Shown here in pieces: positions 27,102 to 35,397 of a DNA stretch of 64,000 bases (positions are counted from its first letter, which is position 1; every line of letters begins with the position of its first letter). Source of the stretch: SMWD01 sp002729875 (GTDB lineage Bacteria > Pseudomonadota > Gammaproteobacteria > Steroidobacterales > GCA-2729495). Under the pieces are notes generated by a model that saw nothing but the letters and a program-made list of their open reading frames with translations, was not told the origin of the DNA and did not search any database. The position numbers were made by a program, and so were the translations under genes. Location: NCBI GenBank assembly GCA_036010905.1, contig DASCMH010000036.1, positions 33,475 to 97,474 on the forward strand. Reading direction: 5' to 3'.

Positions 27102-28076
27102 ATGACGAAAATGTTTTCTCGTATCAGTGGGACCGGTCGCTGTTTACCCGAGCGCATCCTGACCAATGATGATCTTGCGCAAATGGTCGATACAAGCGAT
27201 GAATGGATTCGTGCCCGCACCGGTGTTGAGCGTCGACATATTGCCGCAGATGACCAGACGACTACTGATCTGGCAGAAGGTGCGGCCCGTCAGGCCCTCG
27301 AGGCTGCCGGTGTTGCGCCAGGTGATATTGACTTCCTGGTTGTCGGCACGACGACTCCGGATGTGGTGTTTCCAAATGTCGGCTGCCTGGTGCAGGAAAG
27401 ACTGGGTATCGGCGGGTTTGCCGCATTTAGTCTTGAGGCGGCCTGCAGCGGTTTTATTTATGCCCTGAGCGTTGCCGACCAGTTTGTTTCCAGCGGCAAG
27501 GCTCGCCGGGCGTTGGTTATTGGTGCTGAAACACTGTCACGTATGGTTGACTGGAATGATCGTTCGACGTGCGTAATTTTTGGTGATGGTGCAGGCGCCG
27601 TCGTGCTCGAACCGTCCGACGAGCAGGGCATAATTTCGACACATCTTCGTGCTGATGGTCAATATAAAGATCTGCTGTATCACCCGTATGGCACATCCAA
27701 GAAACAGCGAGCAGATGACGATGAGAAACCGTTTCTGCATATGAAAGGTAACGAGGTTTTCAAGGTCGCGGTCAGGCGGCTTGAGAGTATTGTCGATGAG
27801 ACGATGGCGGCCAATAATCTTGAACACGGCTCAATTGACTGGCTGATTCCGCACCAGGCTAATCTGCGCATTATTCAGTTGACGGCCAAGCGCCTCGGCA
27901 TGTCGATGGAGAAGGTCATCATGACCTTGCAGGATCATGGTAATACCTCGGCGGCTTCGGTGCCGATGGCGCTGGACGTTGCCGTGCGGGATGGCCGGGT
28001 TAACCGGGGTGATTTGCTATTGCTCGAGGCATTCGGTGGTGGGTTTACCTGGGGTTCCGCACTCATCCGTTACTGA
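27102..28076 (+). CDS. fabH: 3-oxoacyl-ACP synthase III FabH
   Basis: FabH starts fatty acid synthesis by condensing acetyl-CoA with malonyl-ACP. The 324 residues carry the catalytic triad: Cys in SLEAACSGFIYAL, His in LIPHQANLRI and Asn in HGNTSAASVPMAL; GAGAVVLE is also typical. The gene follows plsX as usual, but fabD, fabG, acpP and fabF, which normally come next, are not here; a transporter gene follows instead. Confidence 0.96.
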   Translation: MTKMFSRISGTGRCLPERILTNDDLAQMVDTSDEWIRARTGVERRHIAADDQTTTDLAEGAARQALEAAGVAPGDIDFLVVGTTTPDVVFPNVGCLVQERLGIGGFAAFSLEAACSGFIYALSVADQFVSSGKARRALVIGAETLSRMVDWNDRSTCVIFGDGAGAVVLEPSDEQGIISTHLRADGQYKDLLYHPYGTSKKQRADDDEKPFLHMKGNEVFKVAVRRLESIVDETMAANNLEHGSIDWLIPHQANLRIIQLTAKRLGMSMEKVIMTLQDHGNTSAASVPMALDVAVRDGRVNRGDLLLLEAFGGGFTWGSALIRY

Positions 28077-28198
28077 GGATCGAATAACTGCCGGGGTTGT
28101 CTGGGTTTGGTTTATGATGGCAGCAGATACCAGGTGCGAGCATCACTTTATTAATCGACAGTAAGGCAACCTCAGTCGGACGGGCGCGCAACATCGGA

Positions 28199-29680
28199 TT
28201 GTTGTCTGGACCGCTGGTCGCGCTCCTGATGTTCTGGTGGTTGCCGGAACAATACATAAATGATGCCGGTCAGCAGGTTGTCCTGTCGACTGCGGCGCGG
28301 ATTGCTGCTGCGGTCGCTATCTGGATGGCAATTTGGTGGATTACTGAGGCTATTTCCATCTATGCGACAGCATTGTTACCGCTGGTCATATTTCCACTGA
28401 CCGGTACAACAACGATCAAAGCAGCGACGGCGGCATACGGCCATGAGTTGATCTACCTGTTCCTTGGCGGTTTTATCCTTGCGCTTGCACTCGAGCGGTG
28501 TGGGTTACATCAACGTTTTGCCCTGATAGTTCTGCGGGCTGTCGGCGCCCGGCCGACCCGTATTATTGCAGCGTTCATGTTCATTGCTGCATTCATCAGC
28601 ATGTGGGTCACGAACACGGCAACAACCATCATGTTACTGCCGGTGGCACTGAGCATTACCAAACTGCTGGAGGGTAGCGGAACTGCTGCTGCGGACCATG
28701 GTGGCGATCCGGCTGCGCGGAATTTTCCGATTTGTCTGTTGCTTGCGATCGCGTATGCGGCAACGGTGGGTGGGATTGGTACGATTATAGGTACTGCGCC
28801 AAATGTATTTCTGGTTTCCTATATTCGTGCCCAGTTGGATTATGAAATCAGTTTTGCGCTATGGATGCAGTTTGGTGTGCCGTTAATCGTGGTTTTTCTA
28901 CCGATAGTCTGGTGGTTGTTGAGCAGGGTTATCTATCGTGTGTCGAACCGGCCGATTGACGGTGTAGCGGCATTGCTTGATCGCTTGCATGCCGAGCTAG
29001 GTCCCATGAGTCGTGCCGAGAAGCTGACCCTGTTGGTTTTTCTGCTGACTGCCGGGGCCTGGGTTACCCGCCCGTTACTCAGCAAAATTACGCTTGGCGG
29101 CGTGACACCATTGGCCGGTTTGACCGACTCGGGCATTGCTATCATGTCTGCGCTGACCCTGTTTGTTACGCCTGTGCACCTGGCGCGACGTGAATTTCTG
29201 ATGGACTGGCAGACGGCGGTCAAGTTGCCATGGGGATTGTTGATTCTGTTTGGCGGTGGGTTGAGCCTGGCGGCAATGCTGGATCAATCCGGTTTTAGTG
29301 CTTTCCTGGGCAGTCAGGCAACAATCCTGTCGGCGTTGCCGATAGTGCTGATGGTAGCTTTGGTGACGGCCATGACGATATTTCTGACCGAGTTGACGAG
29401 CAATACGGCCACCACGGCGACCCTGATCCCGGTGTTGTATGCGGTCGCGATCGGGCTCGGCATCAACCCGATCCTGTTGATCATCCCGGCCGGTATTGCG
29501 GCCAGTTGCGCATTCATGTTGCCGGTTGCAACGCCGCCCAACGCCATTGTGTTCGGTTCGGGTCAGATATCTATCCCGCAAATGAGCAGAGCAGGGTTTT
29601 GGCTTAATCTTGTCGCTATACTATTGATTCCGTTCATGGCCTGGATGGTAATCATGCCCGTACTCGGAGTATCTTTTTGA
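28199..29680 (+). CDS. DASS/SLC13-family anion transporter
   Basis: A 493-residue inner-membrane protein with about 11-12 hydrophobic helices, of the divalent anion:sodium symporter family that imports di- or tricarboxylates or sulfate. Two hallmark motifs are seen: VTNTATTIMLLPVALSI in the first half and ELTSNTATTATLIPVLYA in the second, which form the Na+ and carboxylate sites. WWITEAISIYATALLPLVIFP is also family-typical. The substrate cannot be told. The start is uncertain: TTG 28199 is the first usable codon, with no clear ribosome-binding site, and residues encoded upstream (TSVGRARNIG) look protein-like but lack a start. The next gene overlaps its stop. Confidence 0.87.
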   Translation: MLSGPLVALLMFWWLPEQYINDAGQQVVLSTAARIAAAVAIWMAIWWITEAISIYATALLPLVIFPLTGTTTIKAATAAYGHELIYLFLGGFILALALERCGLHQRFALIVLRAVGARPTRIIAAFMFIAAFISMWVTNTATTIMLLPVALSITKLLEGSGTAAADHGGDPAARNFPICLLLAIAYAATVGGIGTIIGTAPNVFLVSYIRAQLDYEISFALWMQFGVPLIVVFLPIVWWLLSRVIYRVSNRPIDGVAALLDRLHAELGPMSRAEKLTLLVFLLTAGAWVTRPLLSKITLGGVTPLAGLTDSGIAIMSALTLFVTPVHLARREFLMDWQTAVKLPWGLLILFGGGLSLAAMLDQSGFSAFLGSQATILSALPIVLMVALVTAMTIFLTELTSNTATTATLIPVLYAVAIGLGINPILLIIPAGIAASCAFMLPVATPPNAIVFGSGQISIPQMSRAGFWLNLVAILLIPFMAWMVIMPVLGVSF

Positions 29681-30705
29681 TTGTTGCCGCCACAATCTGG
29701 CGCTTGGTGTCTGGCACCATCTTCTTGTCATTAATTACTGCAAACCTGGTGGCAGCGACCGGGCTTAGCCCGAATAAAGGCGATGATTTGATTGGTTCGC
29801 CCGGACACGTCACCGCTGTCTATGCCGACACACTGATCGATATTGCGCGCGTCCATAAACTCGGATATGAGGAAATTCGCCTTGCGAACCCGGGTGTAGA
29901 TGCCTGGTTGCCTGGTGAAGGAACCGACATACGACTGCCGACACAGTTCATATTGCCGAATGCCGGGCGAACCGGCATTGTGCTGAATATTGCCGAGTAT
30001 CGAATGTACTACTATTTCGAAATCAATGGCGACAAGCAGGTCAGGACTTTTCCAATCAGCATCGGTCGTATGGATTGGGAAACGCCACTAGGTCATGCTT
30101 CGATCGTCAAGAAGCTGAAAAATCCGAGTTGGTATCCACCACAGTCGATACGCGATGAGTGGGCTGCCGACGGTCGCAAACTGGAGGCGTACGTACCGCC
30201 GGGAGCAAATAATCCGCTCGGTAACCATGCGCTGCGCCTGAGTATTCCCGGTTACCTGATTCATGGTACGAACCGTCCGGCCGGTGTCGGCATGCGTGTT
30301 ACTCATGGTTGTATCAGGATGTTTCCTGAAGATATCAAATGGCTGTTTGCACAAGTGTCCGTGAACACACCGGTACAGATCGTCAACCAGCCGTTCAAAA
30401 TGGGCTGGTCCGGGGATGACCTGTATCTCGAGGTTCATCCACCGCTTGCAGAGGGTGGTGCCAGCGAAGAGGCTGCTGACGGAGAAATTGTCCCGCAGAG
30501 TCGAGATCAGGCAACGGATGCTGCTGACGGCTGGTCGCTGACTGATATCACTGAACTCTATATCCAGATAACCCGCGATCGCTCTGCAATCGTTGACTGG
30601 GAACTCGTCGATACAGTATTTGAGAGTCGGCTGGGTATCCCGGTCAGGGTGGGCACCTTTGCCGGGTATCAGCCGCTGGATATGCAGTCTGTACTTACCG
30701 ATTAA
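29677..30705 (+). CDS. L,D-transpeptidase with LysM and YkuD domains
   Basis: The product is an exported ErfK/YbiS-type enzyme. Such enzymes link Braun lipoprotein to meso-diaminopimelate or form 3-3 peptidoglycan cross-links. It starts at TTG 29677, overlapping the upstream stop. A hydrophobic signal (TIFLSLITANLVAA) is followed by a LysM-like region (about 45-90: DTLIDIARVHKLGYEEIRLANP). The YkuD domain follows, with the catalytic set HGTNRPAGVGMRVTHGCIRM. A C-terminal extension of ~90 residues is of unknown role. It converges on an Lpp-type lipoprotein gene across a shared terminator, which suggests that lipoprotein as substrate. Confidence 0.9.
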   Translation: MIVAATIWRLVSGTIFLSLITANLVAATGLSPNKGDDLIGSPGHVTAVYADTLIDIARVHKLGYEEIRLANPGVDAWLPGEGTDIRLPTQFILPNAGRTGIVLNIAEYRMYYYFEINGDKQVRTFPISIGRMDWETPLGHASIVKKLKNPSWYPPQSIRDEWAADGRKLEAYVPPGANNPLGNHALRLSIPGYLIHGTNRPAGVGMRVTHGCIRMFPEDIKWLFAQVSVNTPVQIVNQPFKMGWSGDDLYLEVHPPLAEGGASEEAADGEIVPQSRDQATDAADGWSLTDITELYIQITRDRSAIVDWELVDTVFESRLGIPVRVGTFAGYQPLDMQSVLTD

Positions 30706-30753
30706 CCATCGCCTGCGGGGATGGTTTGGCTGGATTTTGCAACAAACAGGTAA

Positions 30754-30789
30754 AAAAAGCCGCCGGTAATAAATTACCTGCGGCTTTTT
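30754..30789. terminator. Bidirectional intrinsic terminator between ldt and lpp
   Basis: AAAAAGCCGC, one mismatch, GGTAA, a TAAA loop, TTACC, one mismatch and GCGGCTTTTT form a long stem flanked by A- and T-tracts. It can end the L,D-transpeptidase transcript on the plus strand and the lipoprotein transcript on the minus strand. Confidence 0.9.
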
Positions 30790-30809
30790 GGGTTGTAGTA
30801 ATCAGCCGA

Positions 30810-31127
30810 TTACTTGGCCATTCCTTTCTGGAACATCCGGTCTATTTTTTCATTGGTAGCGTCACAGCAGGCCTGACTCTGGTTGGCTGCATTCAGCGCC
30901 TGATTAGCCGTACTTTGAGCACCTGAAGACATCTGGCGGGCTTCAGAGGCAGTAGCGCCGGCAGCATCTGCTGCAGACTGCGCGCGCGCAACGTCAGATG
31001 ACAGCGCATCGACTCGGGCATTCAGTGCATCGACCTGACTTTGCAACCCGGTTGCACAGCCAGTGGTTAATACAACGGCGAGAACGACAGCGCTTACTTT
31101 AATCGCAGTCTGAATTTTCATGTTCAT
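30810..31127 (-). CDS. lpp: Braun-type (Lpp/OprI family) major outer membrane lipoprotein
   Basis: The 105-residue product has a lipoprotein signal with lipobox LTTGC (Cys24). The mature ~82 residues are an Ala-rich coiled coil of heptads (QSQVDALNARVDALSSDVARAQ) ending in MAK. The C-terminal Lys is the residue joined to peptidoglycan in Lpp. The mature chain is about 24 residues longer than E. coli Lpp (58). A Cys-Cys pair (SQACCDATNEK) near the C-terminal end is unusual and could cross-link trimers. An in-frame ATG at 31121 is an alternative start. The gene faces an L,D-transpeptidase gene. Confidence 0.9.
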   Translation of the reverse strand: MNMKIQTAIKVSAVVLAVVLTTGCATGLQSQVDALNARVDALSSDVARAQSAADAAGATASEARQMSSGAQSTANQALNAANQSQACCDATNEKIDRMFQKGMAK

Positions 31128-31318
31128 AACATCCTCTACTGGAAAACAACAACGTTAAGCTACCGCTCCCAATCAGGTTTCGGTTGCCCTTGGCTACGGA
31201 TAATGACGCAAACATTGTCAAATCGCAAAGTGTTTTATCGGCCGATTTGCCCCCGCACCAAAGCTTGCAAGACCAGGCAAACCATGATTCCGGGTTCGGG
31301 TTGAGTTTGGCAGTTAAA

Positions 31319-31334
31319 CTGTATATAGTCACAG
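31319..31334 (+). promoter_or_regulatory. LexA (SOS) box 1 upstream of lexA
   Basis: CTGTATATAGTCACAG matches the gammaproteobacterial LexA consensus CTGT-N8-ACAG exactly at both half-sites. It lies 27 bases before the lexA start. Confidence 0.9.
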
Positions 31335-31335
31335 C

Positions 31336-31351
31336 CTGTTATAATATACAG
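31336..31351 (+). promoter_or_regulatory. LexA (SOS) box 2 upstream of lexA
   Basis: CTGTTATAATATACAG is a second CTGT-N8-ACAG site one base after the first. It contains TATAAT (31340-31345), a likely -10 element, so bound LexA would block its own promoter. Tandem boxes before lexA are also known in E. coli. Confidence 0.9.
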
Positions 31352-31360
31352 GTATATACC

Positions 31361-31978
31361 ATGGAAAAGTTAACCGCGCGCCAATCGGAGATCCTTTCTT
31401 TTGTGCAGGATTTCATGGATGAGGCGGGCATGCCGCCAACCCGCGCCGAGATAGCGCGGGCACTTGGGTTTCGGTCGGTTAATGCGGCTGAAGAGCATTT
31501 GCGCGCTCTGCAACGCAAGGGGGTTGTTGAACTGATTCCGGGCACCTCGCGGGGGATACAACTTAAGGACTTTCTTCGTGAACAGCTGGGTCTGCCCCTG
31601 ATCGGGCGAGTAGCGGCAGGGCAACCGATCCTGGCCGAGCAACACGTTGAAGGTCATTACCGGATTGATACGTCAATTTTTGATATGCAGCCGCATTTTT
31701 TGCTGCGAGTTCAGGGTATGAGCATGCGCGATGCCGGCATTCTGGATGGTGACCTGGTTGCCGTGCATCGGACGCCAGAGGTGCGCAGCGGCCAGATAAT
31801 TGTTGCCCGACTTGAAGATGAGGTAACGGTTAAACGCTATCGTCAGGAAGGTGCGGTGGTTTGGTTGTTGCCGGAGAACGAACGCTTCGAGCCGATCAGG
31901 GTAGATCTCAAGCGTGAGGAGATGGTTATCGAAGGTGTGGTCGTCGGCTTGGTGCGCAACGGTATGCCTGTGCATTAA
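31361..31978 (+). CDS. lexA: LexA repressor
   Basis: LexA represses the SOS regulon until RecA filaments trigger its self-cleavage. From the ATG at 31361 it has 205 residues. It shows a winged-helix DNA-binding domain (PPTRAEIARALGFRSVNAAEEHLRAL), the cleavage site GRVAAGQP (Ala-Gly bond, here LIGRVAAGQPIL), the catalytic Ser in QGMSMRDAGI and the Lys in VTVKRYR. The frame is open upstream to 31184, but two LexA boxes directly precede the ATG and show it is the start. A 9-bp stem-loop (31993-32014) follows the stop without a T-tract. No sulA-like gene follows. Confidence 0.97.
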   Translation: MEKLTARQSEILSFVQDFMDEAGMPPTRAEIARALGFRSVNAAEEHLRALQRKGVVELIPGTSRGIQLKDFLREQLGLPLIGRVAAGQPILAEQHVEGHYRIDTSIFDMQPHFLLRVQGMSMRDAGILDGDLVAVHRTPEVRSGQIIVARLEDEVTVKRYRQEGAVVWLLPENERFEPIRVDLKREEMVIEGVVVGLVRNGMPVH

Positions 31979-32164
31979 ACCACTCGTCGAAAGGTCGGGA
32001 AGGTGTTCCCGATCGTTGCCCGTCATGCTTTGCCGTGGCAGCAAGCCGGTGTTTCGATGAGTGCAAACCTAACGGTTGTTAGTGGTCCTGTTTTGTCAGA
32101 CCGGAACCTGTCGTTACTGGTTCTATTAGCAGCGGGACAGCACGGGTAACCAGCCAGGCGTTGA

Positions 32165-32482
32165 TCAAGAAGTTAAGGCCTTAGCTGATTGGTCGAATGA
32201 AAACTCATCAATTTCTTTGAGTTCACGTGCAGCTCGCCGCTTTTCAAGAATGTCTTCAAGTCGTCTGCGCGGGACTTCCTCTTTATTTTTCGATGATGTG
32301 CCACAGTTTGCTTCAAGTTCAGCGATAAGTTCTTCGACATTGATCTCGACCGAAATTTCACCGACATCAGCGGTTGGAATTTTCATTTCATCCATTAATT
32401 CATCATCGGCCATTTCATCTTTAGCCGCTTCATTTTCGTCCAGTTCTTCAACATCAACAAGATCGTCATGATTCCCATTCAT
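32165..32482 (-). CDS. Small acidic cytoplasmic protein, unknown function
   Basis: The 105-residue protein has a very good ribosome-binding site (AGGAG 8 bases before the ATG). The first half is strongly acidic (DDLVDVEELDENEAAKDEMADDE), followed by a predicted strand-helix VEINVEELIAELEA and a charged helix RRRLEDILEKRRAARELKEID. It has no signal or membrane segment. I do not recognise a characterized family; RRRLEDILEKRRAARELKE resembles short conserved gammaproteobacterial proteins of unknown function. It lies between lexA and gspF, convergent with lexA, and about 135 bases separate it from gspF, so it could be cotranscribed with the secretion genes. Confidence 0.7.
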   Translation of the reverse strand: MNGNHDDLVDVEELDENEAAKDEMADDELMDEMKIPTADVGEISVEINVEELIAELEANCGTSSKNKEEVPRRRLEDILEKRRAARELKEIDEFSFDQSAKALTS

Positions 32483-32618
32483 CTCACAGCTCCTCTGCGG
32501 CCGGCGCCAACTTATGTATAACGAAACCTCATGAAAAGCTTATAGGGGGAATGTTTATTGATGGCAATCAATGAGTCCTGAAATCGTGACAGGGTACTCA
32601 TTTTTTCTTCTATTAAAG

Positions 32619-33833
32619 TTATTTGACGAGTTGGTTCAGCTCAAAAATAGGCAACAGGATCGCCAGTACGATAACCAGTACCACGATGCCCATACCAACG
32701 ATCAGAGCGGGCTCGAGTATTGCCAGCAGGGCGGCGATCAGGCCGTCGACGTCGCGTTCCTGGTTTTGAGCGGCGCGGCCAAGCATTGTGTCAAGTTGCC
32801 CGCTGGCCTCGCCGCTGGATATCAAATGGATGCAGATCGGCGGGAAGTGACCGCTTTCTGCCAGTGATTTGCCGATCGCCATACCTTCACTGATCCGTGC
32901 GGAAGCTTCCTGAACGGCTTCGCGCATTGGCAGGTTGGTGATGACCGCCTCGGAAATCTGTAAAGCATCGAGTACGGGTACCCCACTGCCGGTCAGGATG
33001 CTCAGCGTTTGCGTGAAACGCGCTGTATTGATGCCGCGGACCAGGCGTCCAATGACCGGCAAGCGTAACAGGAACCGGTCGCGGCTACGTCGTGGTCCCG
33101 GATTTTTGAGTAACCGGTAAGCAATCCAGCTGCAGATAGCGAGTAAGACAACCATCACCAGTCCATAATTACGCAGGAAATCGCTAAGTGTGATGAGAGC
33201 AGTCGTCAGTCCGGGAAGTTCCTGATCCGTATTAGTGAAGACCCGCACGACCTTGGGCACTACATAGACCAGCATGAGTGTGACGATGCTGATCGCGAGC
33301 ACGGTCAGGACAATCGGGTAGATCATCGCATTCATGATTTTCTGGCGCAGTGCCTGTCGACTCTCTGTGTAATCAGCAAGTCGTTCGAGAACTTTGTCCA
33401 GATGTCCCGATTGTTCGCCGGCGGCGACAGTTGCCCGGTATAAATCCGGAAATGCGCGCGGGAAATCTGCCAGGCCTTCCGCCAGCGTGTGGCCTTCCAT
33501 GACTTTGGCGCGCACACCCATGATGATGCTTTTAATGCGGGATAAATCGGATTGTTCGCCGACTGCGGTCAAGGCTTCCTCAAGCGGCATGGATGAGTGG
33601 ACGAGTGTCGCAATCTGGCGTGTAATCATCGCCAGATCGGCGGCTGTCATGCTGCGCCTGAGTGTGAATGATTGTTGGCGGGTTGACTCTTTCTCAGCGA
33701 TTTCAGTTACTGACAACGGCAGCAGGTCCTTGTTACGCAACATTTGCCGGACCCGGCGCGGGGTGTCACCTTCGATAACACCTTTGTGTTCTTTGCCGTG
33801 CGTGTCTACTGCTGTGTATTCGTAAGCGCCCAT
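32619..33833 (-). CDS. gspF: Type II secretion system inner-membrane protein GspF
   Basis: GspF is the polytopic inner-membrane platform protein of the type II secretion system. The 404 residues contain two GspF repeats, each with family motifs (ATLVHSSMPLEEAL and FTQTLSILTGSGVPVLDAL), and three membrane helices, the last being IVGMGIVVLVIVLAILLPIFEL. The N-terminal stretch YEYTAVDTHGKEHKGVIEGD is typical. It is the last gene of a gspC-D-E-F unit; gspG and later genes are not downstream. Confidence 0.94.
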   Translation of the reverse strand: MGAYEYTAVDTHGKEHKGVIEGDTPRRVRQMLRNKDLLPLSVTEIAEKESTRQQSFTLRRSMTAADLAMITRQIATLVHSSMPLEEALTAVGEQSDLSRIKSIIMGVRAKVMEGHTLAEGLADFPRAFPDLYRATVAAGEQSGHLDKVLERLADYTESRQALRQKIMNAMIYPIVLTVLAISIVTLMLVYVVPKVVRVFTNTDQELPGLTTALITLSDFLRNYGLVMVVLLAICSWIAYRLLKNPGPRRSRDRFLLRLPVIGRLVRGINTARFTQTLSILTGSGVPVLDALQISEAVITNLPMREAVQEASARISEGMAIGKSLAESGHFPPICIHLISSGEASGQLDTMLGRAAQNQERDVDGLIAALLAILEPALIVGMGIVVLVIVLAILLPIFELNQLVK

Positions 33834-33846
33834 CGATTAGAGTCGG

Positions 33847-35394
33847 TCAGTCCGCCTGCGTCACACGTAATACTTCTTCAAGAGTGGTGGCTCCATCCAG
33901 TACCTGGCAAATGCCTGCTTCACGAATGCTCGGGCTTTGGGTGCGGGCATATTGTTCAAGCTGATGCTCGCCTGCACCGTCATGGATCATGGTGCGAAAT
34001 TTATCATCGATGGAAATGACTTCATAAATGCCGCAGCGCCCCCTGAAACCCTCACCGAGTGCTGAGCCTTCCGGAGGCCGATACAGTATCGGCGGATTCG
34101 TATGGTCGGCACCTAACTCCTTGCACTCATGCTCCAGAGCCGGGTGGCCCTGCTTGGTATCCGGATCCAGCACCCGCACGAGTCGCTGGGCAATAACCCC
34201 GATCAGGCTCGAGGACAGCAGGAAAGGTTCGACACCCATATCACGGAGCCGGGTGATGGCACCTACTGCGGTATTCGTATGCAGGGTCGACAGCACCAAG
34301 TGGCCCGTCAAACTGGCTTGCACGGCGATTTCAGCGGTTTCCAGGTCACGGATCTCGCCGACCATAACGATGTCCGGATCCTGACGCAAAATGGCGCGCA
34401 GTCCGCGGGCAAATGTCATGTCGACCTTGGTGTTAACTTGTGACTGGCCGACCCCATCAATGTAATACTCGATCGGATCCTCGACAGTCATGATGTTGCG
34501 TGAATCATTGTTGATACGCTCAAGTGCCGCATACAGCGATGTGGTTTTACCCGAACCGGTTGGTCCGGTTACGAGAATAATGCCGTGCGGCCTGTGTATC
34601 ATCTTATCGACGGCTTGTTGCGTTTCATGCGACATGCCGAGCTGGGCCAGATCAAGGCGGCCTGCGTGCTTGTCCAAAAGCCTGAGCACGACACGTTCAC
34701 CATGACCGGACGGCATGGTTGATACGCGTACATCCACAGCACGTCCCGCAATGCGCAATGAGATGCGACCGTCCTGCGGCAGGCGCTTCTCGGCTATATC
34801 CAGTTTCGACATGACCTTGATCCGGGAGACAACCAGTGGTGCGACGGCACGGCGTGACTGCAGGACCTCGCGTAAAATCCCGTCAACTCGAAAGCGCACT
34901 ACGAGGCGATTTTCAAATGGCTCGATATGGATATCAGATACGTTGTCCTTGACGGCCGATGTCAGGACTGCATTGATAAGGCGAATGATCGGTGCATCGT
35001 CATCGCTCTCGAGAAGGTCAGATGGTTCCGGTAATTCCTGTGCGGCGCGGAACAGGTCATCGTCAGGCGAAAGGCCATCGACCATGGCAATTTTAGCGTG
35101 TGATTCCTGCTCATAGAATTTAGTAATCCGTGCATTAAACTGTTCCGGTGTGACGACTTCGGTGTGTAGCGGACAGTCTATAAAACGGCGGGCTTCAGAC
35201 AGGCTTGTCAGGCTCGCATCATTGCGCATCAGGGTTAGTGCCAGTCCTGATTCATAGCCATAAACGAGCAGACCATGACGTTTGGCGAAAGAGAATGGTA
35301 ACAGTCGGCGACCATCAGCGGTCTCGATTTCTTTCGGTTCGGTCGAAGATGTCGTGTCGAGCGACAGATCTTCGGGAGGCAATGCCGTCGCCAT
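33847..35394 (-). CDS. gspE: Type II secretion system ATPase GspE
   Basis: GspE is the hexameric cytoplasmic ATPase that drives pseudopilus assembly. The 515 residues show an N1E/N2E region (first ~140), Walker A GPTGSGKTTSLYAAL, the Asp box ITVEDPIEY-like MTVEDPIEYYIDG, Walker B RQDPDIVMVGEIRDLETAEI and the His box TGHLVLSTLHTNTA. The tetracysteine zinc motif usual between the ATPase core and the C-terminal end is missing: the region reads HPALEHECKELG ... YRPPEGSALGEGFRGRCGIYEV with only two cysteines. gspD ends 3 bases before its start. Confidence 0.94.
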   Translation of the reverse strand: MATALPPEDLSLDTTSSTEPKEIETADGRRLLPFSFAKRHGLLVYGYESGLALTLMRNDASLTSLSEARRFIDCPLHTEVVTPEQFNARITKFYEQESHAKIAMVDGLSPDDDLFRAAQELPEPSDLLESDDDAPIIRLINAVLTSAVKDNVSDIHIEPFENRLVVRFRVDGILREVLQSRRAVAPLVVSRIKVMSKLDIAEKRLPQDGRISLRIAGRAVDVRVSTMPSGHGERVVLRLLDKHAGRLDLAQLGMSHETQQAVDKMIHRPHGIILVTGPTGSGKTTSLYAALERINNDSRNIMTVEDPIEYYIDGVGQSQVNTKVDMTFARGLRAILRQDPDIVMVGEIRDLETAEIAVQASLTGHLVLSTLHTNTAVGAITRLRDMGVEPFLLSSSLIGVIAQRLVRVLDPDTKQGHPALEHECKELGADHTNPPILYRPPEGSALGEGFRGRCGIYEVISIDDKFRTMIHDGAGEHQLEQYARTQSPSIREAGICQVLDGATTLEEVLRVTQAD

Positions 35395-35397
35395 CGT

